Source: a virus. From it: a DNA stretch of 64,000 nucleotides. The stretch is taken from IMG/VR virus record IMGVR_UViG_3300027963_000042, positions 1-64,000 of that record, one strand, 5' to 3'. Positions 50,367 to 58,436 of this stretch are shown here, one piece after another. The translations under genes were made by a program, and so were the position numbers. The first letter of the stretch is position 1. The number at the start of each line of letters is the position of its first letter. The notes beneath the pieces are model-generated. The model did not search any database. It was not told where the DNA came from and saw only the letters and a list, made by a program, of their open reading frames with translations.

Positions 50367-51299
50367 TTAACCAATTCTGTTTATTTCTGTTGGTATTTCT
50401 AGACCAGCTCTTTCAAGATATTCCAGAAATCTTTGTTTTATTTCAGGTAATCTTTCGTGTAGATCAAATTTTGGATCTTCTATTATATCTAATAAAGCCT
50501 CGAAAGTTTTAACATCCTCTAGTTTATATCCCTGACCCAATGCAAAGTTTATAAATTCTTGAGGATCTCTTGTCACAAATCTTTCGCTTCCCTCTAATTT
50601 CTTAGAGTGTTTTAATCGGGGGATTCTAATTCCTTTGTATGATTTCGTGTGCCAATATAATCCGTCACTAAGAATCAATACAGGTGCATTATAGTCCATG
50701 ATTTCCCCAGTTTCATCTGTATCTATTATTTCTTTTCTAGCGGATAGTATGGCTGATAAAAGCCAGTTTCTGTGTGCTGATTTGTATTTACTCTCGTCCA
50801 CTTTATAATTGGGCGAATAGTAAATAAAATCTGCCCATTCCATGCTGGATAATGGGATAAGGTCCAATTGAACTATGCCCTTTTGTAAATCACCTTCTAT
50901 TGGCCAGCCAAGGCTAACCACGTTTAATCCCTTCAGATAATTTATTTCTGGTTCAAATCCAAGTGCTTCTGCAAGTTGTGTTCTTAGTATGCTATCAACC
51001 GTTGCCGAACATTCTTTAGCGCCTACCCCATGCTCTCGTGAAAAGAAAGTTGTATCATAGCCAAGATCAAGATCACCTGATGTGTCATCGGGATTCTTTT
51101 TCTTACCTATGCTTCCGATTATAATATATTCCTCCCCGTACTTATCAACATCTATACCTAGAATGGGGAAAAGAATTTCTTTGATACTATCAAGGGTTTT
51201 AGGAAATTCATCTTCACGAATTCTCCTTGAGGTTTTTATGGCAGCGCCACCCTCAAATATCTTGGAAAAGCATGAAAAATTTAAAACAGTATTACCCAT
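50367..51299 (-). CDS. Pol beta superfamily nucleotidyltransferase with capsid-targeting-like N-terminus
   Basis: Start chosen at the ATG at 51299, giving MGNTVLNFSCFSKIFEGGAA, which aligns with MAGKVLDFWSFLNEA of the RimK-like protein and has an I-F-E/G site; ATG 51320 and GTG 51341 are alternatives. The nucleotidyltransferase core is IIIGSIGKKKNPDDTSGDLD (G-S with D-x-D) and VQLDLIPLSSMEW (third Asp). Such enzymes add nucleotides to RNA or proteins (CCA-adding, poly(A), AMPylation, MNT). Next to the ligase-NMNAT fusion it suggests RNA end processing. Acceptor unknown. Confidence 0.72.
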   Translation of the reverse strand: MGNTVLNFSCFSKIFEGGAAIKTSRRIREDEFPKTLDSIKEILFPILGIDVDKYGEEYIIIGSIGKKKNPDDTSGDLDLGYDTTFFSREHGVGAKECSATVDSILRTQLAEALGFEPEINYLKGLNVVSLGWPIEGDLQKGIVQLDLIPLSSMEWADFIYYSPNYKVDESKYKSAHRNWLLSAILSARKEIIDTDETGEIMDYNAPVLILSDGLYWHTKSYKGIRIPRLKHSKKLEGSERFVTRDPQEFINFALGQGYKLEDVKTFEALLDIIEDPKFDLHERLPEIKQRFLEYLERAGLEIPTEINRIG

Positions 51300-51837
51300 T
51301 ATTTTTTTGAATCTTATCATAATATCTTCCCATAGCACCACTTAAATAGCTGCTATATTGTTTCTCGTCGTCTGTTTTAGGCTTAAGCGGATTATAGTTT
51401 TTACCGAAGTAGCTTTTACCTTTAAGAGCACCTGATTTATAGAAATCTTCAGCATCTTTCTGTGTAACGTTCTTATCCCCTATTTTTTCCTTCTCCCAAT
51501 CATCCAAGACATCTTTCTCTTTAGACTTAAGATCAGCTTTAGACATTTTAGAATAGCTATCTTTAGAATCACCTTTAAAGAAAAAATCAGAAATAGCAGC
51601 TCCTGAGCTAGCTATCAATCTTCCGAAAAGTGGAATAATTGAATTTATTCTATTAATCGTTGCCCTTCCTCCGTCATCCGGACCTGGATCAGTATCTCCC
51701 CTAAGCTTATCGTACTCGTATTCCATGTTTGCATCCACCTTTCTAAGCCATCTGCTTAGTTTAGTATTGCCTTTATATAAGTCGATTTCACCTTCAGTTA
51801 GCGATTCTGTAAAAGTATCAAATTTCTTTATCCTCAT
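51292..51837 (-). CDS. Unknown protein with capsid-targeting-like N-terminus
   Basis: A 181-residue protein starting MRIKKFDTFTESLTEGEIDL: F-x-x-F followed by L-T-E/G, a model prohead-protease-type site. The body has a short hydrophobic Gly/Ser stretch (IPLFGRLIASSGAAISDF) and a Lys/Asp-rich C-terminal half. GATATATA lies 16 nt upstream. It overlaps the nucleotidyltransferase start by 8 bp, so both may be late proteins. Confidence 0.65.
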   Translation of the reverse strand: MRIKKFDTFTESLTEGEIDLYKGNTKLSRWLRKVDANMEYEYDKLRGDTDPGPDDGGRATINRINSIIPLFGRLIASSGAAISDFFFKGDSKDSYSKMSKADLKSKEKDVLDDWEKEKIGDKNVTQKDAEDFYKSGALKGKSYFGKNYNPLKPKTDDEKQYSSYLSGAMGRYYDKIQKNNG

Positions 51838-51853
51838 TTCTGTAGTTTTTCTT

Positions 51854-51861
51854 TATATATC
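51854..51861 (-). promoter_or_regulatory. GATATATA motif, candidate phage promoter
   Basis: GATATATA 16 nt before the MRIKKFDTFTE gene and just beyond the UvsW stop. Confidence 0.45.
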
Positions 51862-51868
51862 CCTAAAA

Positions 51869-53407
51869 TTAAAGTTTTACCTTGTATATCTTATATTCGA
51901 AGGATTCGTTCTTATAGATCTGAATTCTTGCTTCTGAGTGTTTAAGTAGATAGTTTTGGTACTTAGGCGAAGAAAAGTCATCAACAAAGTCTATTATGTT
52001 AACTTTTTCCTTACCCTCCATCTGTCTCATTCCCCTCCCTAAACTTTGTTTAATTAGAACCTCACTTTTATATGACTCAACCAAAAAAATGTTATGTAGG
52101 TTGTTTATTGAGATTCCCGTTGAGAATGTACCATAGGTTGCAATAAGTATTTTATTATTTCCTGATGCCATTCTTGATTTGTATTCCTCCCTTAAACCCT
52201 CGTTTGTGTCGCCATCTACATAGAAAACCTCTTTTTCGCTATTCTTCTCCCTGAGTAGGTTCCATATCTGTTTGCCATACTCATCCTTAACAGATTGGAA
52301 TAGCACCAAAGAATTCTTAGATGTTTTACTTATAAAGTCTACTACATAATTAAGCCTTTTCTTGCTTTCAACTACAAGTTTTCTCTCCAGATTATAAACC
52401 TCATTCCCTTCTAGATTATTATTATTAAGCTTTAAATCAGCAAGTTTATCCTTATATTCTTTTTCTAACCAATCCATAACGACTATCTTGATTGAAACCG
52501 GTGTTGCATAATTATTATCGAAAAGAAAACTAGGGGATATCTCAACTATAAGTGGACCGAGAAATTGCTGTATAGTCAAATAATCCGCCGTGCCCCTTTT
52601 AGTTAGTGTTCCAGTTAGTCCGAATCTCCACCTAGAGTGCATACAATTTGCAACAATCTTTTTGATAGACATTGAATTTGTATGATGTGCTTCGTCAACA
52701 AAAACCAAATCAGCTTCTTCGAAGAATTCAGGATCTTGTTTAACCAAAGACTGGAATGTACCTATAATAACATCACATCCTTCTCTTAATTTAGATCCGC
52801 CACCTATTTGTTGTATCTTAGAACCTAGCTTATGTAATCCATAATCTTCAAAATCCTCACTACCTTGGAAAACCAAGTTTGTACTAGGAACGATCATAAG
52901 GAACTTTCTAATAAGTCCTTTCTGTCTAAGATATGCAAATATCATAAACGAGATTAGAGTCTTGCCAGATGATGTTGCAACCTCAGAAATCGAGTATCTA
53001 TATTTGATTAGCTTCCATGCTGTCTCAATCTGGTAATCCCTTGGCATCTTATTTGGATCACCGCCAATGCCGCCTTCAAAAAATTCATTAACCCATTCGG
53101 TATACTCCTCCAGGGTCAAGTCCTTACTAACTATTTTATCGAGACCGTTTATCTCGATCTCTATTCTATAATCTTCGCCGATTTGTAAAACTTCTCTCCA
53201 TAGGCCTATTGGAACTTTCCATGCGTTACCCTTCTTTTCAATAAAGCATATATTTCCATCCCAGATTTTTTTCTTAACTAAAGGATGGAAATAGAAGTTG
53301 TGTATCTTCTTGGTTAATGATATATCTATTTGTTTCTTCTCAACCTCGTCAAGTGCTTCAGTTAGCACTATCCATTGATGGTCGTCAGAAACTTGGAATT
53401 TAATCAT
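51869..53407 (-). CDS. uvsW: UvsW-type SF2 helicase
   Basis: A 512-residue protein. The N-terminal about 110 residues match the UvsW DNA-binding region. Helicase motifs: SEVATSSGKTLISF (I), LMIVPSTNL (Ia), LVFVDEAHH (II), FGLTGTLTK (III), YGTFSTGISI and KQSLGRGMRQMEGK (VI). UvsW reverses forks, migrates Holliday junctions and controls origin R-loops in T4. The UvsY-like, primase and ssDNA-binding genes lie upstream. GATATATA is 4 nt from the ATG; T4 uvsW is also a late gene, which fits a late promoter. Confidence 0.93.
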   Translation of the reverse strand: MIKFQVSDDHQWIVLTEALDEVEKKQIDISLTKKIHNFYFHPLVKKKIWDGNICFIEKKGNAWKVPIGLWREVLQIGEDYRIEIEINGLDKIVSKDLTLEEYTEWVNEFFEGGIGGDPNKMPRDYQIETAWKLIKYRYSISEVATSSGKTLISFMIFAYLRQKGLIRKFLMIVPSTNLVFQGSEDFEDYGLHKLGSKIQQIGGGSKLREGCDVIIGTFQSLVKQDPEFFEEADLVFVDEAHHTNSMSIKKIVANCMHSRWRFGLTGTLTKRGTADYLTIQQFLGPLIVEISPSFLFDNNYATPVSIKIVVMDWLEKEYKDKLADLKLNNNNLEGNEVYNLERKLVVESKKRLNYVVDFISKTSKNSLVLFQSVKDEYGKQIWNLLREKNSEKEVFYVDGDTNEGLREEYKSRMASGNNKILIATYGTFSTGISINNLHNIFLVESYKSEVLIKQSLGRGMRQMEGKEKVNIIDFVDDFSSPKYQNYLLKHSEARIQIYKNESFEYKIYKVKL

Positions 53408-53411
53408 TATC

Positions 53412-53419
53412 TATATATC
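53412..53419 (-). promoter_or_regulatory. GATATATA motif, candidate phage promoter
   Basis: GATATATA 4 nt before the uvsW ATG. T4 uvsW is transcribed late, so this copy supports a late-promoter reading. Confidence 0.45.
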
Positions 53420-53863
53420 TTATTTTACGGTGGACCCTCTTAAATATTCCTCAAGCGATATTCTTTGGCGAACCCCATAAAGCATATGATCCACAGTTTG
53501 TACTGTTTGATCTATAAATTTTCTGTGACTTTCTACAAGCTCTATCTTTTCTGCAATCTCAGTTAAGTCACCTTCAATTAATACTGTCTTTTCATTAGCT
53601 CCATATCTAACATCGCTTCTTTCCGAATAATCCTTTAACTTCTTTGCTCTCTCTACCCTTCCCTTTGAATTCAGTTTAGATACAATAGCTGCTAGCTTAT
53701 AACTATACTCAAGTAAAACTTGGCGTTGGCTGAAAAGATCAACCTGAGCTTTAGCTAGGGTTTTTATATCCTTCATCATGATGGCTATTACTTGTATTTT
53801 CTCTCTCCATTCGCCTCTTTCGTTTTCGAAGATCTTACTAAAATCAGTTTTTTCTGTTGACAT
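53420..53863 (-). CDS. uvsY: UvsY-like recombination mediator
   Basis: A 147-residue helical protein directly upstream of uvsW. The second half, RYGANEKTVLIEGDLTEIAE through LYGVRQRISLEEYLRG, parallels T4 UvsY (R-Y ... KTVL ... ending in a helix with a similar length to the C-terminus), and the total length (137 in T4) agrees. UvsY loads UvsX recombinase on gp32-coated DNA. Similarity is modest and judged by eye; gene order supports it. Confidence 0.55.
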   Translation of the reverse strand: MSTEKTDFSKIFENERGEWREKIQVIAIMMKDIKTLAKAQVDLFSQRQVLLEYSYKLAAIVSKLNSKGRVERAKKLKDYSERSDVRYGANEKTVLIEGDLTEIAEKIELVESHRKFIDQTVQTVDHMLYGVRQRISLEEYLRGSTVK

Positions 53864-54118
53864 TTAAAATAGTTTATTTTTATCTTTATCTTTATTTTTA
53901 CTGCTAGTTAGACTTACCACCTTAACAGAATTTTTATTTTTTTCGCTCTTCTTTTCTTTAGGTTCCTTTACTACAGGTTCATCAAATTCCGTGCTGACCT
54001 GATCTATTAGATTATCCTTCAGCTTAAGTGGGAATTTTATGCGAGGGGAACTTCTCTCATCACACTGTTTTTCCCATTCACCAGTTTTGTCCGTGCCTGA
54101 GCTAGGATCATTTATCAA
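53864..54118 (-). CDS. Hypothetical basic protein
   Basis: About 84 residues if started at the TTG at 54118, which overlaps the primase stop by 11 bp; a longer frame to 54202 would overlap the primase gene more. It reads INDPSSGTDKTGEWEKQCDE and ends in a Lys/Ser-rich tail (SSKNKDKDKNKLF). No domain recognised. It lies between uvsY and the primase gene. Confidence 0.45.
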   Translation of the reverse strand: MINDPSSGTDKTGEWEKQCDERSSPRIKFPLKLKDNLIDQVSTEFDEPVVKEPKEKKSEKNKNSVKVVSLTSSKNKDKDKNKLF

Positions 54119-55172
54119 TAAAATATCTAAGGTCAAGTGCTTCGTTGGTAAAGTAGTTATCAAATCTCTTAATTTTTTTCCCCGTAGTTCTAAGGTGAAC
54201 AACTAGATCATTAAGATCCCATTTTCTATTCTTTGTTATATTATTTTCTTCCAGAAATTTTCCCCAATTGAAAACAGTAAATCCTTTAGCTAAAAGATCC
54301 ACGCTTTTCTCTATTCCTGCTTTATCCCAATCATACCAATATCTTAGATCCTCAAATTCAAACGGAAATTTATTCTCTATTGAGCAAAGTCCAGCAGAAT
54401 TTGTCCACATCCAAGAATCCATTGGTCCTTCGAATATTGTAATAGGCTGACCGAAGTCCAAGAATCCTATACCAAAAACGTGAGATATGGGATCGATAGT
54501 TCTTGCTTTTTCTATAAGCTCTACATCTTTCCAATTTAAGAGTTTTTCGTAAATACCACTTAATTTGTAAGTGAGATATTTAGATGACCCCTTTATTGAA
54601 TTCATGTTTCTAACTTGTAACCCTATTATCTTATCGTCAGGGGTAAGATTAAAAAGAAATAGCCTTTCTTTTTTTCCGTCCCAGGCAAATCTTGAATCTA
54701 TTCTCTGATTTCTTTTTTGGATGTATCTTTGTATTTTAGATCCCCAAACTTCCTGGAGGCTTAAAGCATTCATAAAGTCTGCTCTCTTTATTAAAATATC
54801 AGAGATATCGTTATCGAAAAAATAGCTGATGTCAACCTTACCATATACAGTTCTTCTTTTAGTACGGTTTTCTTCAATGATAGTTTTTATCAGATCCTTT
54901 TCGCTTCCAGTTAGTTTGTTAAGCAAACCAAAATCCTTCATGAGGGTTATAGAATCTTTGAATATTCCGCAACCTCCATTATAGCATTTATATGCCATAG
55001 TATCCAAATAGAAATTTCCCCGTTTCTTTTTACCGTCATTGGAATCACCACAGTACGGACAGGAGAAATTCAATCTGTTACCCGCCTTATAAACAATTTG
55101 TTTTGCCGGATTACCTTGAAATTCTCTGTTGAGTATTACCCCGATTAGATCTTCTATTCTTTCTGGTTGCAT
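54108..55172 (-). CDS. 61: DNA primase (gp61-like)
   Basis: A 354-residue protein, close to T4 gp61 in length. The zinc-binding N-terminus has FSCPYCGDSNDG and YKCYNGGCGIF. The TOPRIM core has ITIFEGPMDSWMW (Glu) and YWYDWDKAG (D-x-D), as in gp61/DnaG. It makes RNA primers for lagging-strand synthesis with a gp41-type helicase, not seen in the window. The upstream gp32 gene ends with a terminator hairpin just before this start. Confidence 0.9.
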   Translation of the reverse strand: MQPERIEDLIGVILNREFQGNPAKQIVYKAGNRLNFSCPYCGDSNDGKKKRGNFYLDTMAYKCYNGGCGIFKDSITLMKDFGLLNKLTGSEKDLIKTIIEENRTKRRTVYGKVDISYFFDNDISDILIKRADFMNALSLQEVWGSKIQRYIQKRNQRIDSRFAWDGKKERLFLFNLTPDDKIIGLQVRNMNSIKGSSKYLTYKLSGIYEKLLNWKDVELIEKARTIDPISHVFGIGFLDFGQPITIFEGPMDSWMWTNSAGLCSIENKFPFEFEDLRYWYDWDKAGIEKSVDLLAKGFTVFNWGKFLEENNITKNRKWDLNDLVVHLRTTGKKIKRFDNYFTNEALDLRYFIDK

Positions 55173-55177
55173 AGGAT

Positions 55178-55207
55178 AAAAAAGGGGACAGCAATAAAGC
55201 CGTCCCC
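55178..55207 (-). terminator. Terminator between gp32 and primase genes
   Basis: GGGGAC-GGC and GC-TGTCCCC (one mismatch) form the stem on the minus strand with a following T run. It should limit read-through from the highly expressed gp32 gene. Confidence 0.75.
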
Positions 55208-55221
55208 GGTTAGGTTATCTA

Positions 55222-56196
55222 TTAAAGATCGTTATAAAGATCCTCTAATGAAGATGAAGTTGAGCTAGTGTTAGGTCTAGACGGAGCTTCAGTTTGAGCT
55301 GGTTCTTCTCTTTTAGTTGATCCAACTTTAGTCTGAGCAGCTTCAGCGTAGATATCATCTGATGTACTAGCAGGTGCATTTGGTACGCTTCCAGTCGAAG
55401 CTGTGGCAACACCACCTATGATTTCATTAATAATACGAGCTTCCGGAACGGTGTTCTTAATAACACTCATAATCTTTTCAGTCATTTCATCGTCCCAATC
55501 TTTGTAATCAAAGCTTGTTAGATTTTTAGGACCTTCGTTTAAATATTCCAAGATAGCATTCATGTCATCTTGATCTTTATTCATTGATTTTCCATTTACT
55601 TGAATCGAACATTTCTCGCCAACGAAAGAGCATAAATCGTAGTTGTTCCATTCTCCTACTTTTCTAACTTGGACTGCAAATAATTTACCCTCGAATAAAT
55701 CAAAAGGATTTGATGGTTCGCCATACTCGGGTTGAAGCTGAGCTTCAATAAGCTCGTTTAATTTTTTACCAAATTTAAAGATCATTATCTTTCCTTCTAA
55801 TTCTGGCTTATTCTTGTCCTGAACGATTTGAACTAAAGAATAGTAATCCTCTTTTCTAGAAAATTTCTTAGCAAGCTCTTGATCTGCTGCAGAATGAGAA
55901 TTTTTTAATTTCCAAAAAAGATCTTTAAGAATTGATCTTTTTCCTACTGTGGAAGGACAATCAGCAGAAAATGCATTACCACTAATAGGATCGTTTAGGT
56001 AAACGTAGTACTTGTGGATTTTTGATTTTGCTGGATTAGCTGGATTAGGTACGAATCTCATTAAAGATTTATAAACTCCGTCTTTTCCATCCTCCGGATA
56101 CGGTTTGTAAAATTCAAGGTCTTTTCCTGCTCCTTGTTTAGCAGTTGGGGTTACGAACGCTTCTGCGTCGAGATTGAAGATGTCTAAATTGCTCAT
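55222..56196 (-). CDS. 32: Single-stranded DNA-binding protein (gp32-like)
   Basis: A 324-residue protein with gp32 organisation. The OB-fold core spans KIHKYYVYLNDPISGNAFSA to GKLFAVQVRKVGEWNNYDLC. The C-terminal region is Ser/Thr-rich and ends in an acidic tail (SSSLEDLYNDL), which recruits replication partners in T4. The His-Cys3 zinc site of T4 gp32 is not evident: only one Cys lies in the expected area (SADCPSTVGK). It coats single-stranded DNA during replication and recombination. Confidence 0.88.
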   Translation of the reverse strand: MSNLDIFNLDAEAFVTPTAKQGAGKDLEFYKPYPEDGKDGVYKSLMRFVPNPANPAKSKIHKYYVYLNDPISGNAFSADCPSTVGKRSILKDLFWKLKNSHSAADQELAKKFSRKEDYYSLVQIVQDKNKPELEGKIMIFKFGKKLNELIEAQLQPEYGEPSNPFDLFEGKLFAVQVRKVGEWNNYDLCSFVGEKCSIQVNGKSMNKDQDDMNAILEYLNEGPKNLTSFDYKDWDDEMTEKIMSVIKNTVPEARIINEIIGGVATASTGSVPNAPASTSDDIYAEAAQTKVGSTKREEPAQTEAPSRPNTSSTSSSLEDLYNDL

Positions 56197-56288
56197 GTTT
56201 TTTAAATTTAATTTTTAGTTTTACTTTTTGTTTTCTTTTTGTTTCTATTAATTTCTATTTTTTCATTAAAATTTTCTTTTTTTTCTAC

Positions 56289-56576
56289 TTATATCTTTGT
56301 GATGTTGTATTCTTTTGTGATTAACCTACCTGTACGAAGACCGTTTTGTGACCAATGTGTTTTTATTGGAGCACTAGCTATATCTCCGTAGCGAGCTTGT
56401 AAATGACCGTTACGATTATTGTGTGATGCTGTTATCTTTGCGATAACACTAAACGAATTTAAAGATGGGTGAGATGCCTCTTCTGCAGAGTATAAATACT
56501 CTGACCTTTTAGAAAAATAGTTTAATTTTCTAGAGGTCTGCTGTGTGTTCTGTTTCAAAATTTCCTTTAATTCCAT
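56289..56576 (-). CDS. Hypothetical protein
   Basis: A 95-residue basic protein (LNYFSKRSEYLYSAEEASHP; NNRNGHLQARYGDIASAPIK). No family recognised. It overlaps the RuvC-like tail fragment by 47 bp and is followed by an 80-bp AT-rich leader of gp32. Confidence 0.5.
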   Translation of the reverse strand: MELKEILKQNTQQTSRKLNYFSKRSEYLYSAEEASHPSLNSFSVIAKITASHNNRNGHLQARYGDIASAPIKTHWSQNGLRTGRLITKEYNITKI

Positions 56577-56733
56577 AAATTTCTCTTAATTCTTTCTTTA
56601 AATACAATGTTATCCAAGTTGCGCCCACAATATCATCAATCGGTTTGTTAACTACCTTAGCTGGTGTTATCCACTCAGTTTTGTTAGTTTCTAATATATT
56701 AGCAAAGATTGCTAAATTTGTTTCATTCTCCAT
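56530..56733 (-). pseudogene. Detached C-terminal fragment of a RuvC-like resolvase
   Basis: A 67-residue frame. LAIFANILETNKTEW and PAKVVNKPIDDIVGATWITL match the end of the intact RuvC-like protein (IKILENN; SGVVKKPIEDIVDSVWVAK) residue for residue in spacing. It holds the last catalytic Asp pair but no other active-site residue, so it cannot act alone. It sits immediately beyond the GIY-YIG endonuclease gene and overlaps it by 22 bp. I read it as the displaced tail of the original gene after homing. Confidence 0.75.
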
Positions 56734-57512
56734 ATATATCCACCTGCTTTATTTCTTTTTCCGTTTATACACAATGATATCTTAGAGGAGGATACACTAA
56801 TATTCTTATTTCTTAAAAAAATAACAGCATCACTTATTGATGGGAATACATCAATATATAATCCGTCTATAGAATATCTTTCCACCTGAACCCTGTTACC
56901 TGGTTTCTTTCCAATCCTCGATTCAGACATTTTATTTCTAGTAAAATACGAGAATCCACCAGATTCAGAAATTAATTTAATTCTATTTTCAGAATGATTT
57001 TTTCTAGAAACGTCAGACCATTTCCTACCAGATGATGCTATGGATCTTAATTTTTTTGTATACTCAGAAAGATTCGATTTTTTAATTTTTTCAATAACAT
57101 CAGTTCTACTCATTACCTCCTTATGTTTAATTGATTTTTTAAGCCTTGCTTCCTCGTTCATAGTTACACCTAATCTACTACCAGCAATACCACATATATT
57201 ATACCCTATATTTGGATTATTCGGATTTAATGTATCCAAGTAATATTGCTCACGTTCCAATAAATCCAATTTATTATCTATAATCTCAAGTATTGCAAAC
57301 TTAAAATATTCATACCCATGTAGATTATACGAATTCTGTAATCGTAAATTGTGATGTTTATTTTTTCCAAGATCTGAAATATGCTTATCGAATCTTTTTC
57401 TAAAATTTAATGCTGAACCTATATAGAATTTATTATCAATAGTATTATAAATTCTATATATACCACTTTTTCTAATATTGTCAGGAGCTATATCTAATTC
57501 ATAATTTTTCAT
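56712..57512 (-). CDS. GIY-YIG homing endonuclease
   Basis: A 266-residue protein. The GIY-YIG domain is at the N-terminus: SGIYRIYNTIDNKFYIGSAL, then Arg in FRKRFDKHI and the catalytic Glu in LLEREQYYLDTL. The C-terminal half has NUMOD-type DNA-binding modules (MSESRIGKKPGN; YIDVFPSISDAVIFLRN; ISLCINGKRNKAGGYIWRM). It overlaps the RuvC-like gene by 14 bp and the detached tail by 22 bp, consistent with insertion near the 3' end of the resolvase gene. Confidence 0.9.
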   Translation of the reverse strand: MKNYELDIAPDNIRKSGIYRIYNTIDNKFYIGSALNFRKRFDKHISDLGKNKHHNLRLQNSYNLHGYEYFKFAILEIIDNKLDLLEREQYYLDTLNPNNPNIGYNICGIAGSRLGVTMNEEARLKKSIKHKEVMSRTDVIEKIKKSNLSEYTKKLRSIASSGRKWSDVSRKNHSENRIKLISESGGFSYFTRNKMSESRIGKKPGNRVQVERYSIDGLYIDVFPSISDAVIFLRNKNISVSSSKISLCINGKRNKAGGYIWRMKQI

Positions 57513-58167
57513 TTTCGATGGTATATTTTAAAAATTTAGCAACCCACACAGAATCAACGATATCTTCTATGGGTTTTTTTACAACACCGCTTTTAGTTTT
57601 TATCAAATTAATGTTATTTTCCAATATTTTAATAAAATTGTAAGACTCTGAATTATTAGAGATTATACTATTTAGCATATCTACTTTTTTAAATGATCCA
57701 CTTCCTGCAAATTTCTTTATTGTTGTTGGGGGAAAAACAAAAAATCTGTTTGAATCGCCGTCCAGAATATCAAGTATTTTTGATCTTAATATACCGGTTG
57801 ACATTGATATATCAATTAAACTATTACCGCTTGACCCAAAAGATATTCCCTCCATAGCTATATAAACATCTGGATTATTGGAATATTTACTAATTTGTGA
57901 CACTATTATATCAGTAAGATAAGCGAAAGATTTAATCTTTAATCTTTCTGATACATGATAAATAACAGAATTATTTTTTTCCTTCTTAATTAATATAAGA
58001 TTCGTTTCTAAGCTTTCCGATAATAATTTGAATTGGTCATTTCTAGAAAGCATTTTATTTATGTCATTATCAGTTTTAAATACCGATATAACATTAAGTA
58101 AATCCCCATCAATGATGCTTATTCCGGTTGAGTTTAAACTATAATCTATTCCTATATATAGATTCAT
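57499..58167 (-). CDS. RuvC-like Holliday junction resolvase
   Basis: A 222-residue protein with an RNase H fold. LYIGIDYSLNSTGISII gives the first Asp, VYIAMEGISFGSSG the Glu, and KKPIEDIVDSVWVAKF the C-terminal Asp pair. It would cut branched recombination intermediates before packaging, the role of gp49 in T4. The homing endonuclease gene follows, and a second copy of the last 45 residues lies beyond it, so the tail of this gene may have been brought in by the endonuclease. Confidence 0.78.
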   Translation of the reverse strand: MNLYIGIDYSLNSTGISIIDGDLLNVISVFKTDNDINKMLSRNDQFKLLSESLETNLILIKKEKNNSVIYHVSERLKIKSFAYLTDIIVSQISKYSNNPDVYIAMEGISFGSSGNSLIDISMSTGILRSKILDILDGDSNRFFVFPPTTIKKFAGSGSFKKVDMLNSIISNNSESYNFIKILENNINLIKTKSGVVKKPIEDIVDSVWVAKFLKYTIENEKL

Positions 58168-58183
58168 ATAAAAAATTTATGAA

Positions 58184-58417
58184 TTAAGAAGGGTGAATAA
58201 TCTGGCCCACCGATCCGGTATATCCATAAACTTTAGCAAGCTTTTCGAAACAAGATTTCATTTGTGCATCTGTTAAACAACTTACCAAGTCATTTAATAC
58301 TCTTTGGTCGTTACCTGCAGCAGATACCAAAAGGTTTTTCATTTGGTCCTTTTCATCACCTAGTGGCTGACCATACTTCATTTCGTTTAATTCTTTTACG
58401 TCTGAAAACTTTTTCAT
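58184..58417 (-). CDS. Unknown small protein with capsid-targeting-like N-terminus
   Basis: A 77-residue protein starting MKKFSDVKELNEMKYGQPLG, with an L-N-E site after a basic/aromatic start; the second aromatic is Leu here, so the match is weaker. The rest is helical (QRVLNDLVSCLTDAQMKSCF). GATATATA lies 19 nt upstream. Function unknown. Confidence 0.6.
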   Translation of the reverse strand: MKKFSDVKELNEMKYGQPLGDEKDQMKNLLVSAAGNDQRVLNDLVSCLTDAQMKSCFEKLAKVYGYTGSVGQIIHPS

Positions 58418-58436
58418 CTTTATTGTTTAATTTAAT

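Noticed and set aside
56733-56740. GATATATATG at the start of the detached resolvase tail
   Set aside because: The box overlaps the ATG itself and lies inside the homing endonuclease gene, so it is not a useful promoter call.
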